Shown here in pieces: positions 54,217 to 62,038 of a stretch of DNA of 62,038 bases (position 1 is the first letter of the stretch; each line of letters opens with the position of its first letter). A program made the position numbers and the translations under genes. This stretch comes from Aestuariivita sp. (GTDB lineage Bacteria > Pseudomonadota > Alphaproteobacteria > Rhodobacterales > Rhodobacteraceae). The DNA lies in NCBI GenBank assembly GCA_026710045.1, contig JAPORU010000038.1, positions 1 to 62,038 on the forward strand, read 5' to 3'. The notes under the pieces are model-generated. The model was not told where the DNA came from, did not search any database, and saw only the letters and a program-made list of their open reading frames with translations.

Positions 54217-54997
54217 TCTCAGTTTTGAACATGATACTGCCGTTTCCGAACAGCCCGTAGCAGAGACCTTGATCGTCGACGTCGATGGGTTTGAAGGTCC
54301 ACTTGACCTCTTGTTGGCGATGTCTCGACGACAACAGATTGATTTAATGAAGATTTCCATTTTAGCCTTAGCCCAGCAGTATTTGCAGTTTGTCGAAAGG
54401 GCGAAGGCGCTGCGGATTGAATTGGCGGCAGATTATCTTGTTATGGCGGCTTGGTTGGCTTTCTTGAAGTCGCGGCTCCTGCTTCCTCCGGAGGCGGACG
54501 AAGATGGACCGACGGGCAAAGAACTCGTTCATCATTTGGCCTTTCAGCTTGAGCGTTTGCAAGCGATGCGCGATTCGGCTGCCCAATTGATGGCGCGTGA
54601 TCACTTGGGCCGCGATTTTTTCGTGCGAGGTATGCCGGAGACTATTCGGCAATTGAGGCGTATTCAGTACACGGCAACTCTTCTGGATCTCACGCAAGGA
54701 TACGCGCGTATCCGAACGCGCGAGGAATTCCGTCCATTGTCTTTTGATCAGTTGAAAGTGCTTTCGATTGAACGGGCTCTTGATCGGTTGAAAGCAGTTG
54801 TTGGTAAGGTAGTCGATTGGGCAGACTTGATGACATATCTGCCGGAAGAGGCACAGTTGGACACTGGTTTGAAGAGATCGGCGACCGCTTCGACGCTCGC
54901 AGCGGCTTTGGAGTTGGTGAAGATGGGACAGATTGAGATTCGGCAGACTGAAGAATTTGCACCGATAAAGATAAAGGTTAAGGATTCCTTTTCGTGA
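54209..54997 (+). CDS. scpA: Segregation and condensation protein A
   Basis: A 262-residue kleisin that links the SMC heads and, with ScpB, forms the bacterial condensin. VDVDGFEGPLDLLLAMSRRQQIDLMKISILALAQQYL is the N-terminal kleisin signature; AADYLVMAAWLAFLKSRLLLP follows. The C-terminus (ELVKMGQIEIRQTEEFAPI) is the winged helix contacting SMC. I place the start at ATG 54209, overlapping the nagZ stop; the frame extends to a TTG at 54191. Confidence 0.93.
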   Translation: MVDLSFEHDTAVSEQPVAETLIVDVDGFEGPLDLLLAMSRRQQIDLMKISILALAQQYLQFVERAKALRIELAADYLVMAAWLAFLKSRLLLPPEADEDGPTGKELVHHLAFQLERLQAMRDSAAQLMARDHLGRDFFVRGMPETIRQLRRIQYTATLLDLTQGYARIRTREEFRPLSFDQLKVLSIERALDRLKAVVGKVVDWADLMTYLPEEAQLDTGLKRSATASTLAAALELVKMGQIEIRQTEEFAPIKIKVKDSFS

Positions 54998-55641
54998 CAC
55001 AACGAGAACGATTATCGATTCACGACCGTGATGTTGTAGCGCCTTCTCTTTCAGAGCAAGAAAGGATGGTGGAGGCGCTTCTTTTTGCAACCGTGGAACC
55101 TTTGACGGTGAGGGAGATTGAGTCCCGCTTGCCGCAAGGCAGCGACGTATCATTGTCGTTATCGAGTTTGAAGGAGCGTTATCATGGGCGTGGGGTTCAG
55201 GTCTACCAGGTCGGGGACGCCTGGGCTTTTCGAACCGCATCTGATCTTGGATTTTTGCTGCAAAAGGAGAGAGTAGAAGTTCGGCGATTGTCGCGGGCGG
55301 CTACGGAAACACTGGCTATTGTCGCTTATCATCAACCCGTGACGCGTGCGGAAATTGAAGAAATTCGAGGAGTATCCGTTAGCCGGGGGACAATTGATCA
55401 GTTGTTAGAACTGGAGTGGATCAAGTTTGGACGTCGTAAACTTACTCCGGGTCGGCCTGTCACCTTCGTGGTGACACGAACGTTTCTCGATTATTTCGGG
55501 CTGGAAAATGTAAAGGATTTACCGGGACTAAAGGAGTTGCGAGCAGCCGGTTTGCTTGAAAGCCGCCCATTTTCGGGATTTGCTGATGAACATGCGACGT
55601 CCGATGGGGATGTTGATTCTCGGGAGGATGATTCTGCATGA
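54994..55641 (+). CDS. scpB: Segregation and condensation protein B
   Basis: A 215-residue double winged-helix protein of the SMC-ScpAB complex. MVEALLFATVEPLTVREIESRLP opens the first wing, RAATETLAIVAYHQPVTRAEIEEIRGVSV the second, and RGTIDQLLELEWIKFGRR completes the motif. The GTG start overlaps the scpA stop (GTGA). In most alphaproteobacteria tatABC follows; here the block ends and an insertion-sequence transposase comes next. Confidence 0.94.
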   Translation: MTQRERLSIHDRDVVAPSLSEQERMVEALLFATVEPLTVREIESRLPQGSDVSLSLSSLKERYHGRGVQVYQVGDAWAFRTASDLGFLLQKERVEVRRLSRAATETLAIVAYHQPVTRAEIEEIRGVSVSRGTIDQLLELEWIKFGRRKLTPGRPVTFVVTRTFLDYFGLENVKDLPGLKELRAAGLLESRPFSGFADEHATSDGDVDSREDDSA

Positions 55642-55753
55642 CGGGTTTGGGCCTCAAGCGATGATGTCCGGATTCGGTATGGGCGTCACTCATTCTTCAA
55701 GGACGGATGTTGCACTTTCTCTTACTTGTGATATCTTGTGTAAGAAATTATTT

Positions 55754-55779
55754 AGAATCAAATCCTTAAAAGTGATTCT
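55754..55779. other. Short hairpin between scpB and the transposase gene
   Basis: AGAATCA and TGATTCT pair over seven bases with a 12-base loop, in AT-rich sequence 112 bases after scpB. It may belong to the end of the insertion sequence or act as a weak terminator for either strand. Confidence 0.3.
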
Positions 55780-55829
55780 GCAAACTTTGATGTTGGAATA
55801 TCTTGTCGGAGTCGCGTCGCTTTACAAAC

Positions 55830-57659
55830 TCAGACAATGGTCTTGCGGATATCTTGTGGTGGGAGTCCAATTTGCATGCCTTTATAAATGGCTGCTTGAT
55901 CAGCATCCGGCAGCGCTGTCTTGCGCAGGTGCAATGTGCGGCCATCGGGCCGGGCGAATGTGGTGGTTGTCCGCTGCAGGGAGTTGAGGACATTGCGGAT
56001 TGTCGTCCAGTTCGCAGGCGTATTGGTTTGCGCCATGCGCTTGCGGAGAATCTGGATCGCATGGTACGCGATTGCTAAGAACAACAGATGCCCGTCGGCT
56101 CGTTGTTCCGTGCGATGATGAATCGGGCGTAGTCCAAGTGCGGGCTTGAGACTGCGAAAGACGGATTCGACGTCCTTCAACATTACGTAAGTCTTCCACA
56201 TTGTGTTCGCATCCCAGTTCCGTTCATTCGATTGCAGGCGGCATACGTCGGGTTTGTGCATCATGGAGTCTTCGGGTGGGTTCAATTTCCAGGTGAGGGC
56301 CACTACCTTCTTGCTCTCTTGATCGGAGGTGATGGTGACATTATAATGCGGTGCGATACGCGCGTTCTCTTTCTGTAAGTGTTCGATCTTATGCTGTATC
56401 TTTGCCAGTGTCTTTTGTGTCCGTGGTTTTGAGAGACTCGCGTTTAACTGACGGAGACCCTCTTCGAACCGTGCTTGGCAGCGTGTGATGATATCCGTTT
56501 CCTTGGTCTGACGTGCGTTCGCGTGATATCGTAAGAGGACTTCTTTGTAGGGGATCTTTTCAGTGTCTTCTCTTTCGATCTGTTCAAGATAAACCGTTAG
56601 TTCCCCGTCCGAGATGGTTGATATTGCCGCCGTCTCTGTGTGAGGACGAAATGTGCGGTTTGAATTGTGGGAAACAACCAGATAAATATATCCTTTCGAT
56701 CGCATCCAAGCACGGTTCTCCTCCGTGGAAAGGCCGTGATCCATTGCAATAATACTTCCTTTTGGAACGTTGAGGGAGGTGAGCATCGTCTCAAGCGTGC
56801 AGGTTTCGATGACATTTCCGGGAACGATCTTCGTGTATCGGAGAAAGCCGTTGTTATCGAGAACCGCCCCGAGCGAGATAGGATATGCATTCGAACACTG
56901 TTGCAGGATATGTCCCTGTGCGGTGCTCGGCTTATTCGGTCCCTCTTCCTCCTCCCTGAAATGTTGATCTGTGAGATCATAAAGCGTGACAATTGGCGGT
57001 TGGTTGACGTGGCCGTCAACCGTTCTGGATATATGGTCCTCAAGCGCGGTCTTATGTTTGATCAGATGATTGGATGCACGATTAAGAGCCTCATCATTTA
57101 GACTACCAAAGTCGATCTCAAGTAATTCTCCGGCTGCGCTGGCCGTGCGCAGCCAGTAATTTGCCGCCCTCACAGATCCGGGTTGGGCCATTCGGCTGAT
57201 GATCATCGCCAAGGCACAGCCTTGCTGCCGTTGATTGAGACCAAGGGAACATAATTTATTGGGAATGTCGAGAATCTTGAGTGCCTCAAGAGCCGCATGT
57301 TCGACACCAATCGACCGACTATCGATATCCTGTGCCGAATGGATATCGACGGTCTCCCAATCTGATATCTCCGGTGTGTGGCCCCTACGTTCCAGCAACC
57401 GCTTTACGATCCGTCGGGCCTCCGTTTCGATTTCCATCGGAAGGGTGAGGAAGTTGAGTGTTGCCTGTCCATTGATGAGTTCGTTCACGCGTTGGCACAA
57501 TAGCCGCCAGTCTCGTTGGTCAACGGAAAAATTGCGGCCAAGATTAAGCAGTGTCTTCTGCCGCACTTTGACGCCTTCCCGCCGGCTTTCAACGAGACGG
57601 TGGGTCACATACGGTGAGCCGTCCTTCGCGGTACTGGTGCGTGCTTGGACAATAAACAT
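55830..57659 (-). mobile_element. IS1634-type transposase gene (IS4-related), apparently intact
   Basis: A 609-residue DDE transposase starting at ATG 57659. The N-terminus MFIVQARTSTAKDGSPYVTHRLVESRR is typical of IS1634 transposases. AMDHGLSTEENRAWM carries a catalytic aspartate, VALTWKLN follows, and the C-terminal VESVFRSLKPALGLRPIHHRTEQRADGHLLFLAIAYHAIQ holds the glutamate-containing motif. No frameshift or stop interrupts it, so it may still be active. I could not find convincing terminal inverted repeats, so the ends of the element are not set. It separates scpB from the alpha/beta hydrolase gene, where tatABC would be expected. Confidence 0.88.
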
Positions 57660-57802
57660 CAATCTTGTTGTTTTCGAGACATTTTGTTCAAGACGGATGA
57701 TCGTCTGCGTGTTGATTCGTTTGCGGGTCCCGTTCGTCCATCGGGAAAGATGTTACGTTCGGCAACTCAATGGTTTGATGTGGTGTCTTCTTGAAGACTT
57801 AG

Positions 57803-58678
57803 CTAGCGAGCCAACCAAGTGTTGAGTCTCTCAAAGAACGCGTTTTCTTCGGTAATGAAGGGATAATGTGCCGAGTTTTCGAAGATCGCTAATTCTGCGT
57901 TTGTTAGGAGTGATGCGATACGTTCGGAGCCTTGTGTCGCTGGCGTAATAGGGTCGTATCGTCCTCCCATAACGAGCGTGGGAACCGTTACGTTTGGAAG
58001 CACTTCGAGCATGTTGAAGTCTGCCAGCAATGGCCCCGCTGCATTCCAAGCGCGATATTCATAGTGTGTCGACGCGTCAAGAGCCGCACCGATGTTCGCA
58101 TCATAATTATGGAAGTACATCTGTACAACCCTGCTCCAGTTCTCCTGCCATTCAGCGTTACCAGCCAAAGGACCGGAAAATATCTTTCCGAAGGCTTGCA
58201 TCTGTTCTTCAGTTCCCGCAACGGCGGGTTGATAGTCAAACGCAGGAATTGTGGCGAGGAGAACCAATCCATCTAAGCGATCGGGATATTTTTCGACAAA
58301 TTTCTGCCCGATAAATCCTCCATAGGAATGGCCGATAAGTGTAAAGGTGTCGTGGTTTAATGCGCTCATGAGTTCGGCTGCGTCCGATGTGAGTCGATCG
58401 AAGTTCATCTCATCGTAGTTTTTGGGTTTGGTCGAACGCCCATTTCCAAAGTGATCATAATACACTACGGTGTGAGTCTGTGCCAGGGTATCAAAGTAGG
58501 GTCGAAAGTAGTCGTGACTTAATCCGAGTCCGCCGTGCATCATCAGGATTGCTGGACCGTCTCCGATGGACGTGTAGTAGATCTCTGCGCCATTCACCTC
58601 AATCATGTCTGCCGATGCTCCTGCCGCGCCGAAGAATAGTCCGAAGAGTGCTGTAAAGATATTGTGTCGATTAAACAT
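57803..58678 (-). CDS. Exported alpha/beta hydrolase
   Basis: A 291-residue alpha/beta-fold hydrolase with a signal peptide (about residues 1-23, ending GASA). MMHGGLGLSHDYF is the oxyanion-hole region, GHSYGG carries the nucleophilic serine, GGRYDPITP the aspartate and NSAHYPF the histidine, so the triad is complete. The pattern resembles proline iminopeptidase-like esterases. Substrate unknown. GGAGGGA precedes the start. Downstream end lies next to the IS element; no operon partner. Confidence 0.85.
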   Translation of the reverse strand: MFNRHNIFTALFGLFFGAAGASADMIEVNGAEIYYTSIGDGPAILMMHGGLGLSHDYFRPYFDTLAQTHTVVYYDHFGNGRSTKPKNYDEMNFDRLTSDAAELMSALNHDTFTLIGHSYGGFIGQKFVEKYPDRLDGLVLLATIPAFDYQPAVAGTEEQMQAFGKIFSGPLAGNAEWQENWSRVVQMYFHNYDANIGAALDASTHYEYRAWNAAGPLLADFNMLEVLPNVTVPTLVMGGRYDPITPATQGSERIASLLTNAELAIFENSAHYPFITEENAFFERLNTWLAR

Positions 58679-58837
58679 AAATTTCCCTCCTCAAGTTGTG
58701 ACACGTTATATCCCGTAGCGTGTTCCTATGACAGTCACATGGATTGCTCTGTTTCGCTACTGCACATTATGTCTGAGAGAAATGCAATGCCTAGGAAAAC
58801 GGTTTTATGATGTGTATTGCGGTGATAATCTAACTGA

Positions 58838-59311
58838 TCAGAGTTCCCAGGACCCGTCTGCATTGCGGCATGCTGTCCCGTACGCTTGTTCTTGTTGGCC
58901 ACCGATGACGACGGTGTTGAGATATTCACGGCACAGTCGACCATCGGCCTGTCGACCTTCTCTCGTGATCTGCGTAACACCACGTGCAGCACCACCCGCG
59001 TTTTGCGGATTGTCCCATGTAATGGCTTGATTCGTGGCCAGCGCTTCTCTTGTTGATTGGCCCACTCTTTGCCGTGATGTTTGATCGAGCGACGCGCCGA
59101 TGGCTTGACCGACACTTGCGCCGATTATGGCGCCAAGAGCGATTGCGGCCTTGTTTCCATCACCTTTGCCGAACTGGTTGCCGATGACCGCACCTGTTGT
59201 GCCACCCAGGAGCGCACCAGCCACCTCGTTGTCGGATTGACATGCGGCAAGGGAAAGCACCATCGCTAATCCTGTCACGCTCGTGTAGATTGGATTTCTT
59301 GATACTGACAT
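58838..59311 (-). CDS. Outer-membrane lipoprotein with glycine-zipper domain (17-kDa antigen type)
   Basis: A 157-residue lipoprotein. SLAACQSDN is a lipobox, with lipidation expected at that cysteine. The next 65 residues form a glycine-zipper 2TM domain (ALLGGTTGAVIGNQFGKGDGN, AIALGAIIGASVGQAIG). The C-terminal part (REYLNTVVIGGQQEQAYGTACRNADGSWEL) matches the 17-kDa surface antigen family of Rickettsia and other alphaproteobacteria. Likely role in the outer membrane envelope. ATG 59311 gives a normal signal peptide; an upstream extension to 59356 does not. Confidence 0.87.
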   Translation of the reverse strand: MSVSRNPIYTSVTGLAMVLSLAACQSDNEVAGALLGGTTGAVIGNQFGKGDGNKAAIALGAIIGASVGQAIGASLDQTSRQRVGQSTREALATNQAITWDNPQNAGGAARGVTQITREGRQADGRLCREYLNTVVIGGQQEQAYGTACRNADGSWEL

Positions 59312-59567
59312 TTCATTCGATCCTTGTTGATGGAGATGTTTCGAAACTGGTCGCAACTTCGGTCATTTTGGACACTGTATTGCCTTTGTGCATAACCGTC
59401 GCTTAGGATACAATCATGCTCTCCGAAGGCTAGCTCTTCCATATTTCCAATGCAAGATTGTGACTTGTGAAACTTGGGTAACAATTTGTTGCATGGGCCT
59501 GAAATCCTACGCGAATCCCTTTGGATGCATATTCAGTGTTTGAGGAACTGTGCGGGTGTATCATCCT

Positions 59568-59588
59568 GTCTTGACAGATTGTCGAGAC
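59568..59588 (-). terminator. Hairpin just downstream of rpmE
   Basis: GTCTTGAC and GTCGAGAC pair over eight bases (one G-T) with a 5-base loop, six bases beyond the rpmE stop. No T-tract follows on the minus strand, so it may end or stabilise the rplS-rpmE message. Confidence 0.45.
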
Positions 59589-59593
59589 TGTAC

Positions 59594-59815
59594 CTAAAAG
59601 CCTAATCCTTCATATTTTTTCTTGAATTTCGAAACCCGACCGGCGGTATCAACCAACCGGGATGTGCCGCCTGTCCAGGCAGGATGGGCGGAGGGGTCGA
59701 TGTCCAGAGAGAGCGTGTCGTTTTCGGATCCCCACGTTGAACGCATTTCCACAACGGTTCCATCCACAAGTTTCACGTTGATCTTGTGTGAGTCCGGATG
59801 AATATCTTTTTTCAT
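59594..59815 (-). CDS. rpmE: 50S ribosomal protein L31
   Basis: A 73-residue L31. [20 protein letters not shown] opens it and [25 protein letters not shown] closes it, as in alphaproteobacteria. The zinc-binding cysteines of the long L31 form are absent, which is usual for this class. ATG 59815 follows the rplS stop by 11 bases, so both are cotranscribed. Confidence 0.95.
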   Translation of the reverse strand: MKKDIHPDSHKINVKLVDGTVVEMRSTWGSENDTLSLDIDPSAHPAWTGGTSRLVDTAGRVSKFKKKYEGLGF

Positions 59816-59826
59816 GTTAGTCCGTC

Positions 59827-60207
59827 TCAATTGTTGGGTGAACGTGGTTTGTAATTGGTATCTTCTGCAATGCGTGCAGATTTTCCGCGACGTGATCGAA
59901 GGAAGTAGAGTTTTGCACGACGCACACGTCCTCTACGAAGGACTTCGACGCTTTCAATGTTGGTCGAATAGAGTGGGAAAATCCTCTCAACACCTTCGCC
60001 GAAGGAGACTTTTCGAACAGTGAATGATCCGTCGATGCCCTTGCCGTTCTTGCGCGCGATGCACACACCTTCGTAATTTTGTATTCGGCTGCGCGTACCT
60101 TCCGTTACTTTGTAGCCGACTCGTACGGTGTCACCGGCTTTGAAATCGGGAATCGACTTGCTAAGAGCCGTAATTTGTTCTGCGTCAAGTTCTGCGATTA
60201 GGTTCAT
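59827..60207 (-). CDS. rplS: 50S ribosomal protein L19
   Basis: A 126-residue L19. [32 protein letters not shown] and [20 protein letters not shown] are its core; [18 protein letters not shown] is the conserved C-terminal part. It contacts 16S rRNA across the subunit interface. Normally trmD precedes it and leuCDB often follows; here trmD is missing and rpmE follows directly. Confidence 0.96.
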   Translation of the reverse strand: MNLIAELDAEQITALSKSIPDFKAGDTVRVGYKVTEGTRSRIQNYEGVCIARKNGKGIDGSFTVRKVSFGEGVERIFPLYSTNIESVEVLRRGRVRRAKLYFLRSRRGKSARIAEDTNYKPRSPNN

Positions 60208-60527
60208 CGTATTGGTTCCCGATAAGTCGTATATTCACATGCGGCTCCGAGTGTTGGTAGAGAGATGTCCAAACTCCTCGGTTGAATTCTCACGTCCATT
60301 AACGATGAAATCTACCCTTGAGCGAATTTTGTGCTGAAAAAAGCTGGCAAGTCATCTTGGTTCACGCTGCGTCTCATATTTAAGTGAGAAAGATAGTCTT
60401 ATAGTGGGATTTAGAGTAGATTCAAGAGATATTTCGGTTGATTGGTGTATCGTTGTAATCAATTACAAGGTGTTGAGGTTCAAGATTGAACGGGCCCTTA
60501 TGATGATTTTTGCTCCGCTTGAGACCC
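60208..60527. other. Gene-free spacer upstream of rplS
   Basis: About 320 bases without a recognisable gene, separating rplS from a kinase gene on the same strand. The position would usually hold trmD, but I find no remnant of it. It should contain the promoter of the rplS-rpmE operon. Confidence 0.45.
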
Positions 60528-61403
60528 TTAAATGGCAAGTGCGTCACACAGTTCATTGTAGAACGAGGCACCGTCAAATGTACGACGTTTAGGACAGTGA
60601 TCGAGTGCTCGTTTTAATACAGGAAATAGCGTTTTTGCACCTGACCAATCTTCCTCTTCAATGATGCCGGTGGGATGCCGCTTATTGACTATGAACCAAA
60701 AGACTGAAGCCAATTGGAATACATCAGATGTTTTTCTAATTTTTGAAAAATTTGAGTGTACACCTAAGCATCGGTTAGTCATTTCTGGAGACCTCCAGAA
60801 TCTTGGCCCCAGATTCTCTTCACCTGTCAGGTTACGGCCAGTGTGCGCAAGCGAAGCACACAGGCCAAAGTCAGCAAGTATCCACTTATCACCGGATATC
60901 AGTACATTCTCTGGTTTAATGTCTCTGTGGACAACATTGATTTTGTGAAGAGCTTTTAACCCATCAGCAAGACCGCGAAACTGTGCCTTATAAATTTCTT
61001 CTGGAACTGAGCTTCGGGAGAGGGATAGATGTTTAAGGTTTCCCGAGTCAGCCAGTTCCATTACGAAGAAGTGAATCGTCTTCCAACTTCTTCGACCTTT
61101 TTGTTTGCGCTTGCTGCGGACAGAGCCTTGGGTTTCAAATCTTACGAGATGACTGTGATGCAATTTGCTGATTTGTCGTCTCTCGAACTCGAATCTGCGC
61201 ACTCTTTTGTTACTCTTATCATAGTTTAGCAAAAATTTGATCGCAAATTCATCGCCAGTTTTGGATTCTACACACTTATGAACGGCCCCGTTGCCGCCTG
61301 CATCGAGACGCTCCTCAACTTCAAATATACGCCCACATTCTGAGGAAACTCTTGGTTCGATCGAAAAGGTGTCGCTCTTTCGCAAGAACAAATCAATTTT
61401 CAT
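60528..61403 (-). CDS. Hanks-type serine/threonine protein kinase
   Basis: A 291-residue stand-alone kinase. It has a glycine-rich loop (GGNGAV, 36-41), ATP-binding Lys56 (AIKFL), the catalytic loop HRDIKPENVL (HRD at 159-161), the metal-binding DFG (178-180) and FWRSPE in place of APE. No membrane span, PASTA or other sensor domain is present, unlike most housekeeping bacterial kinases. The DNA is AT-richer than the neighbouring ribosomal genes, and a helicase fragment lies 15 bases upstream on the same strand, suggesting an acquired accessory or defence segment. Targets unknown. Confidence 0.85.
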   Translation of the reverse strand: MKIDLFLRKSDTFSIEPRVSSECGRIFEVEERLDAGGNGAVHKCVESKTGDEFAIKFLLNYDKSNKRVRRFEFERRQISKLHHSHLVRFETQGSVRSKRKQKGRRSWKTIHFFVMELADSGNLKHLSLSRSSVPEEIYKAQFRGLADGLKALHKINVVHRDIKPENVLISGDKWILADFGLCASLAHTGRNLTGEENLGPRFWRSPEMTNRCLGVHSNFSKIRKTSDVFQLASVFWFIVNKRHPTGIIEEEDWSGAKTLFPVLKRALDHCPKRRTFDGASFYNELCDALAI

Positions 61404-61418
61404 ATTCGATGTTGTGAT

Positions 61419-61787
61419 TTACACGTGTTTAGAACCCCAAAAACGCCAAAGACCTACCTTCCTATTGCCGAGAAAGTGCCAAGCTTTTTGAAATTCATCG
61501 GCAGCTTGATCGAGAAGTTCAATGTTTTGGGCAAGCCAAATTACTAATGTTGAACCGACATTGTTAAGGTGTGACGCAACTAAGTGCATCGCAGTTCGTG
61601 TCTTGCCTGCTCCGGTTGGCATGTGCAAAATGCCTCTTTGTGATCTCTCGGAGAGCATTAGGGATGTACGTTGCAAGGCTAACCTTTGATGTTTAAAAAG
61701 TCCGTAGTTAACACTTATGGTATTATTTCCTGATAACTTCGCAGACGGCACTATAGGTTCTTCTACAACCCCAAAAAAAGAGAACAA
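61419..61787 (-). pseudogene. Superfamily II helicase fragment
   Basis: An open frame of about 122 residues with YGLFKHQRLALQR (Q-motif-like region) and Walker A MPTGAGKTRTAMHLV, followed by TLVIWLAQNIELLDQAADEF (motif Ia). It stops soon after, before motif II (DEAD/DEAH) and all C-terminal motifs, so only the N-terminal part of RecA domain 1 remains. The frame stays open about 20 codons further upstream, without a normal start, up to an in-frame stop in AT-rich sequence beside the IS630 gene. It is therefore truncated at both ends. The kinase gene begins 15 bases after its stop. Confidence 0.65.
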
Positions 61788-61871
61788 AGTAGGAAGGTGT
61801 GAATCTAATAAATCCAGAGTTAAAATATTTTAAAAGGATTCGGTTTGTCTGGAATATCTAGTATACCAACA

Positions 61872-62038
61872 TCATTGTATTGATGGATAAAGGGATTTCA
61901 GTTTGATGCGGGCGTCGTCGGCTGTGAACCGCCAGTCGACGGGTTTCTTATCGGCGTTGCGCTGATCCTGCCATACGCGCACTTCCCGCGTCAATGTCTC
62001 CCGGTCGGGAATGCGTCGCGCGAGGCATTGCCGGGACA
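61872..62038 (-). mobile_element. IS630-type transposase, C-terminal end (runs off the window)
   Basis: The minus-strand frame running in from the right edge reads RQCLARRIPDRETLTREVR, then WQDQRNADKKPVDWRF and TADDARIKLKSLYPSIQ before a stop at 61872-61874. This is the C-terminus of IS630-family transposases, where ARIKLKxLYP is characteristic. The DDE core would lie beyond the window. It is noticeably GC-richer than the AT-rich bases beside it, marking an insertion boundary near 61870. Intactness cannot be judged. Confidence 0.75.

Noticed and set aside
54368..55240. A 290-residue minus-strand frame opposite scpA and scpB
   Set aside because: The plus strand encodes full-length ScpA and ScpB with conserved motifs; the antisense frame has no ribosome-binding site and no recognisable domain.
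55695..57700. Similar 13-14 base stretches (TTCAAGGACGGATG and TTCAAGACGGATG) on both sides of the IS transposase
   Set aside because: They are in direct, not inverted, orientation, differ by an insertion, and are far longer than the usual target duplication. I could not link them to element ends, so no IS boundary is claimed.

Overview
The window reads as a phototrophic, sulfide-oxidising alphaproteobacterium of moderate GC content. The evidence is a pucBAC light-harvesting-2 operon, a flavocytochrome c sulfide dehydrogenase pair, and gene orders typical of alphaproteobacteria: perM-hdaA with ppk-ppx, proS-lolC-lolD, kdsA, erpA/xth/dgt/argS/SPOR/nagZ/scpA/scpB, and rplS-rpmE. I cannot name the genus. 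Gene-free stretches of 0.3-0.9 kb are common, and several expected neighbours are missing (pnp and truB beside rpsO, tatABC after scpB, trmD before rplS), so the chromosome looks rearranged.

Layout. 1-2.1 kb: decayed remains of an AbiEii-like nucleotidyltransferase and an SbcD-like nuclease, then a secreted HNH/Excalibur nuclease-like gene. 2.3-11 kb: TerB/J-domain protein, an orphan AAA ATPase, and exopolyphosphatase, polyphosphate kinase, HdaA and PerM. 11.5-14.5 kb: the puc operon, with tandem TGT-N12-ACA (PpsR/CrtJ-type) sites, LH2 beta and alpha, PucC and an unrecognised fourth gene, closed by a strong terminator. 14.6-17.8 kb: YeeE/YedE sulfur transporter facing fccAB. 18.4-32.9 kb: housekeeping genes (rpsO, proS, lolCD, phosphohexomutase, kdsA, nhaA, UDG-like, aldehyde dehydrogenase, MoxR, DksA, FAD monooxygenase). 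33.1-46.2 kb: a catabolic cluster. 46.8-55.6 kb: an orphan gene and the conserved xth-erpA / dgt-argS-spor-nagZ-scpAB block. 55.7-62 kb: IS1634-type transposase, alpha/beta hydrolase, 17-kDa-antigen-like lipoprotein, rpmE-rplS, a Ser/Thr kinase, a helicase fragment and the end of an IS630-type transposase.

The most interesting segment is the catabolic cluster. A divergent regulator (GntR/UTRA) stands first in a left-running operon with a LeuC/LeuD-type hydratase and a complete TRAP transporter (DctP-DctQ-DctM). A right-running operon, nearly every gene start-stop coupled, encodes a tautomerase-SnoaL fusion, HyuB, HyuA, an isochorismatase-fold protein lacking its nucleophilic cysteine, a KRCGH-type lyase of the isocitrate lyase/PEP mutase superfamily, and a fumarate-reductase-like flavoprotein. 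Read as chemistry, this suggests import of a branched dicarboxylate or cyclic imide/lactam, ATP-dependent ring opening, FAD-dependent desaturation, hydration and retro-aldol cleavage. The substrate is not determined by the sequence.

The second notable point is the LH2 alpha subunit. It carries Phe44-Leu45 where Rhodoblastus acidophilus B800-850 has Tyr44-Trp45. That is the pair known from the blue-shifted B800-820 complex, so a low-light type antenna is predicted. The same protein has an unusual C-terminal extension of about 55 residues.
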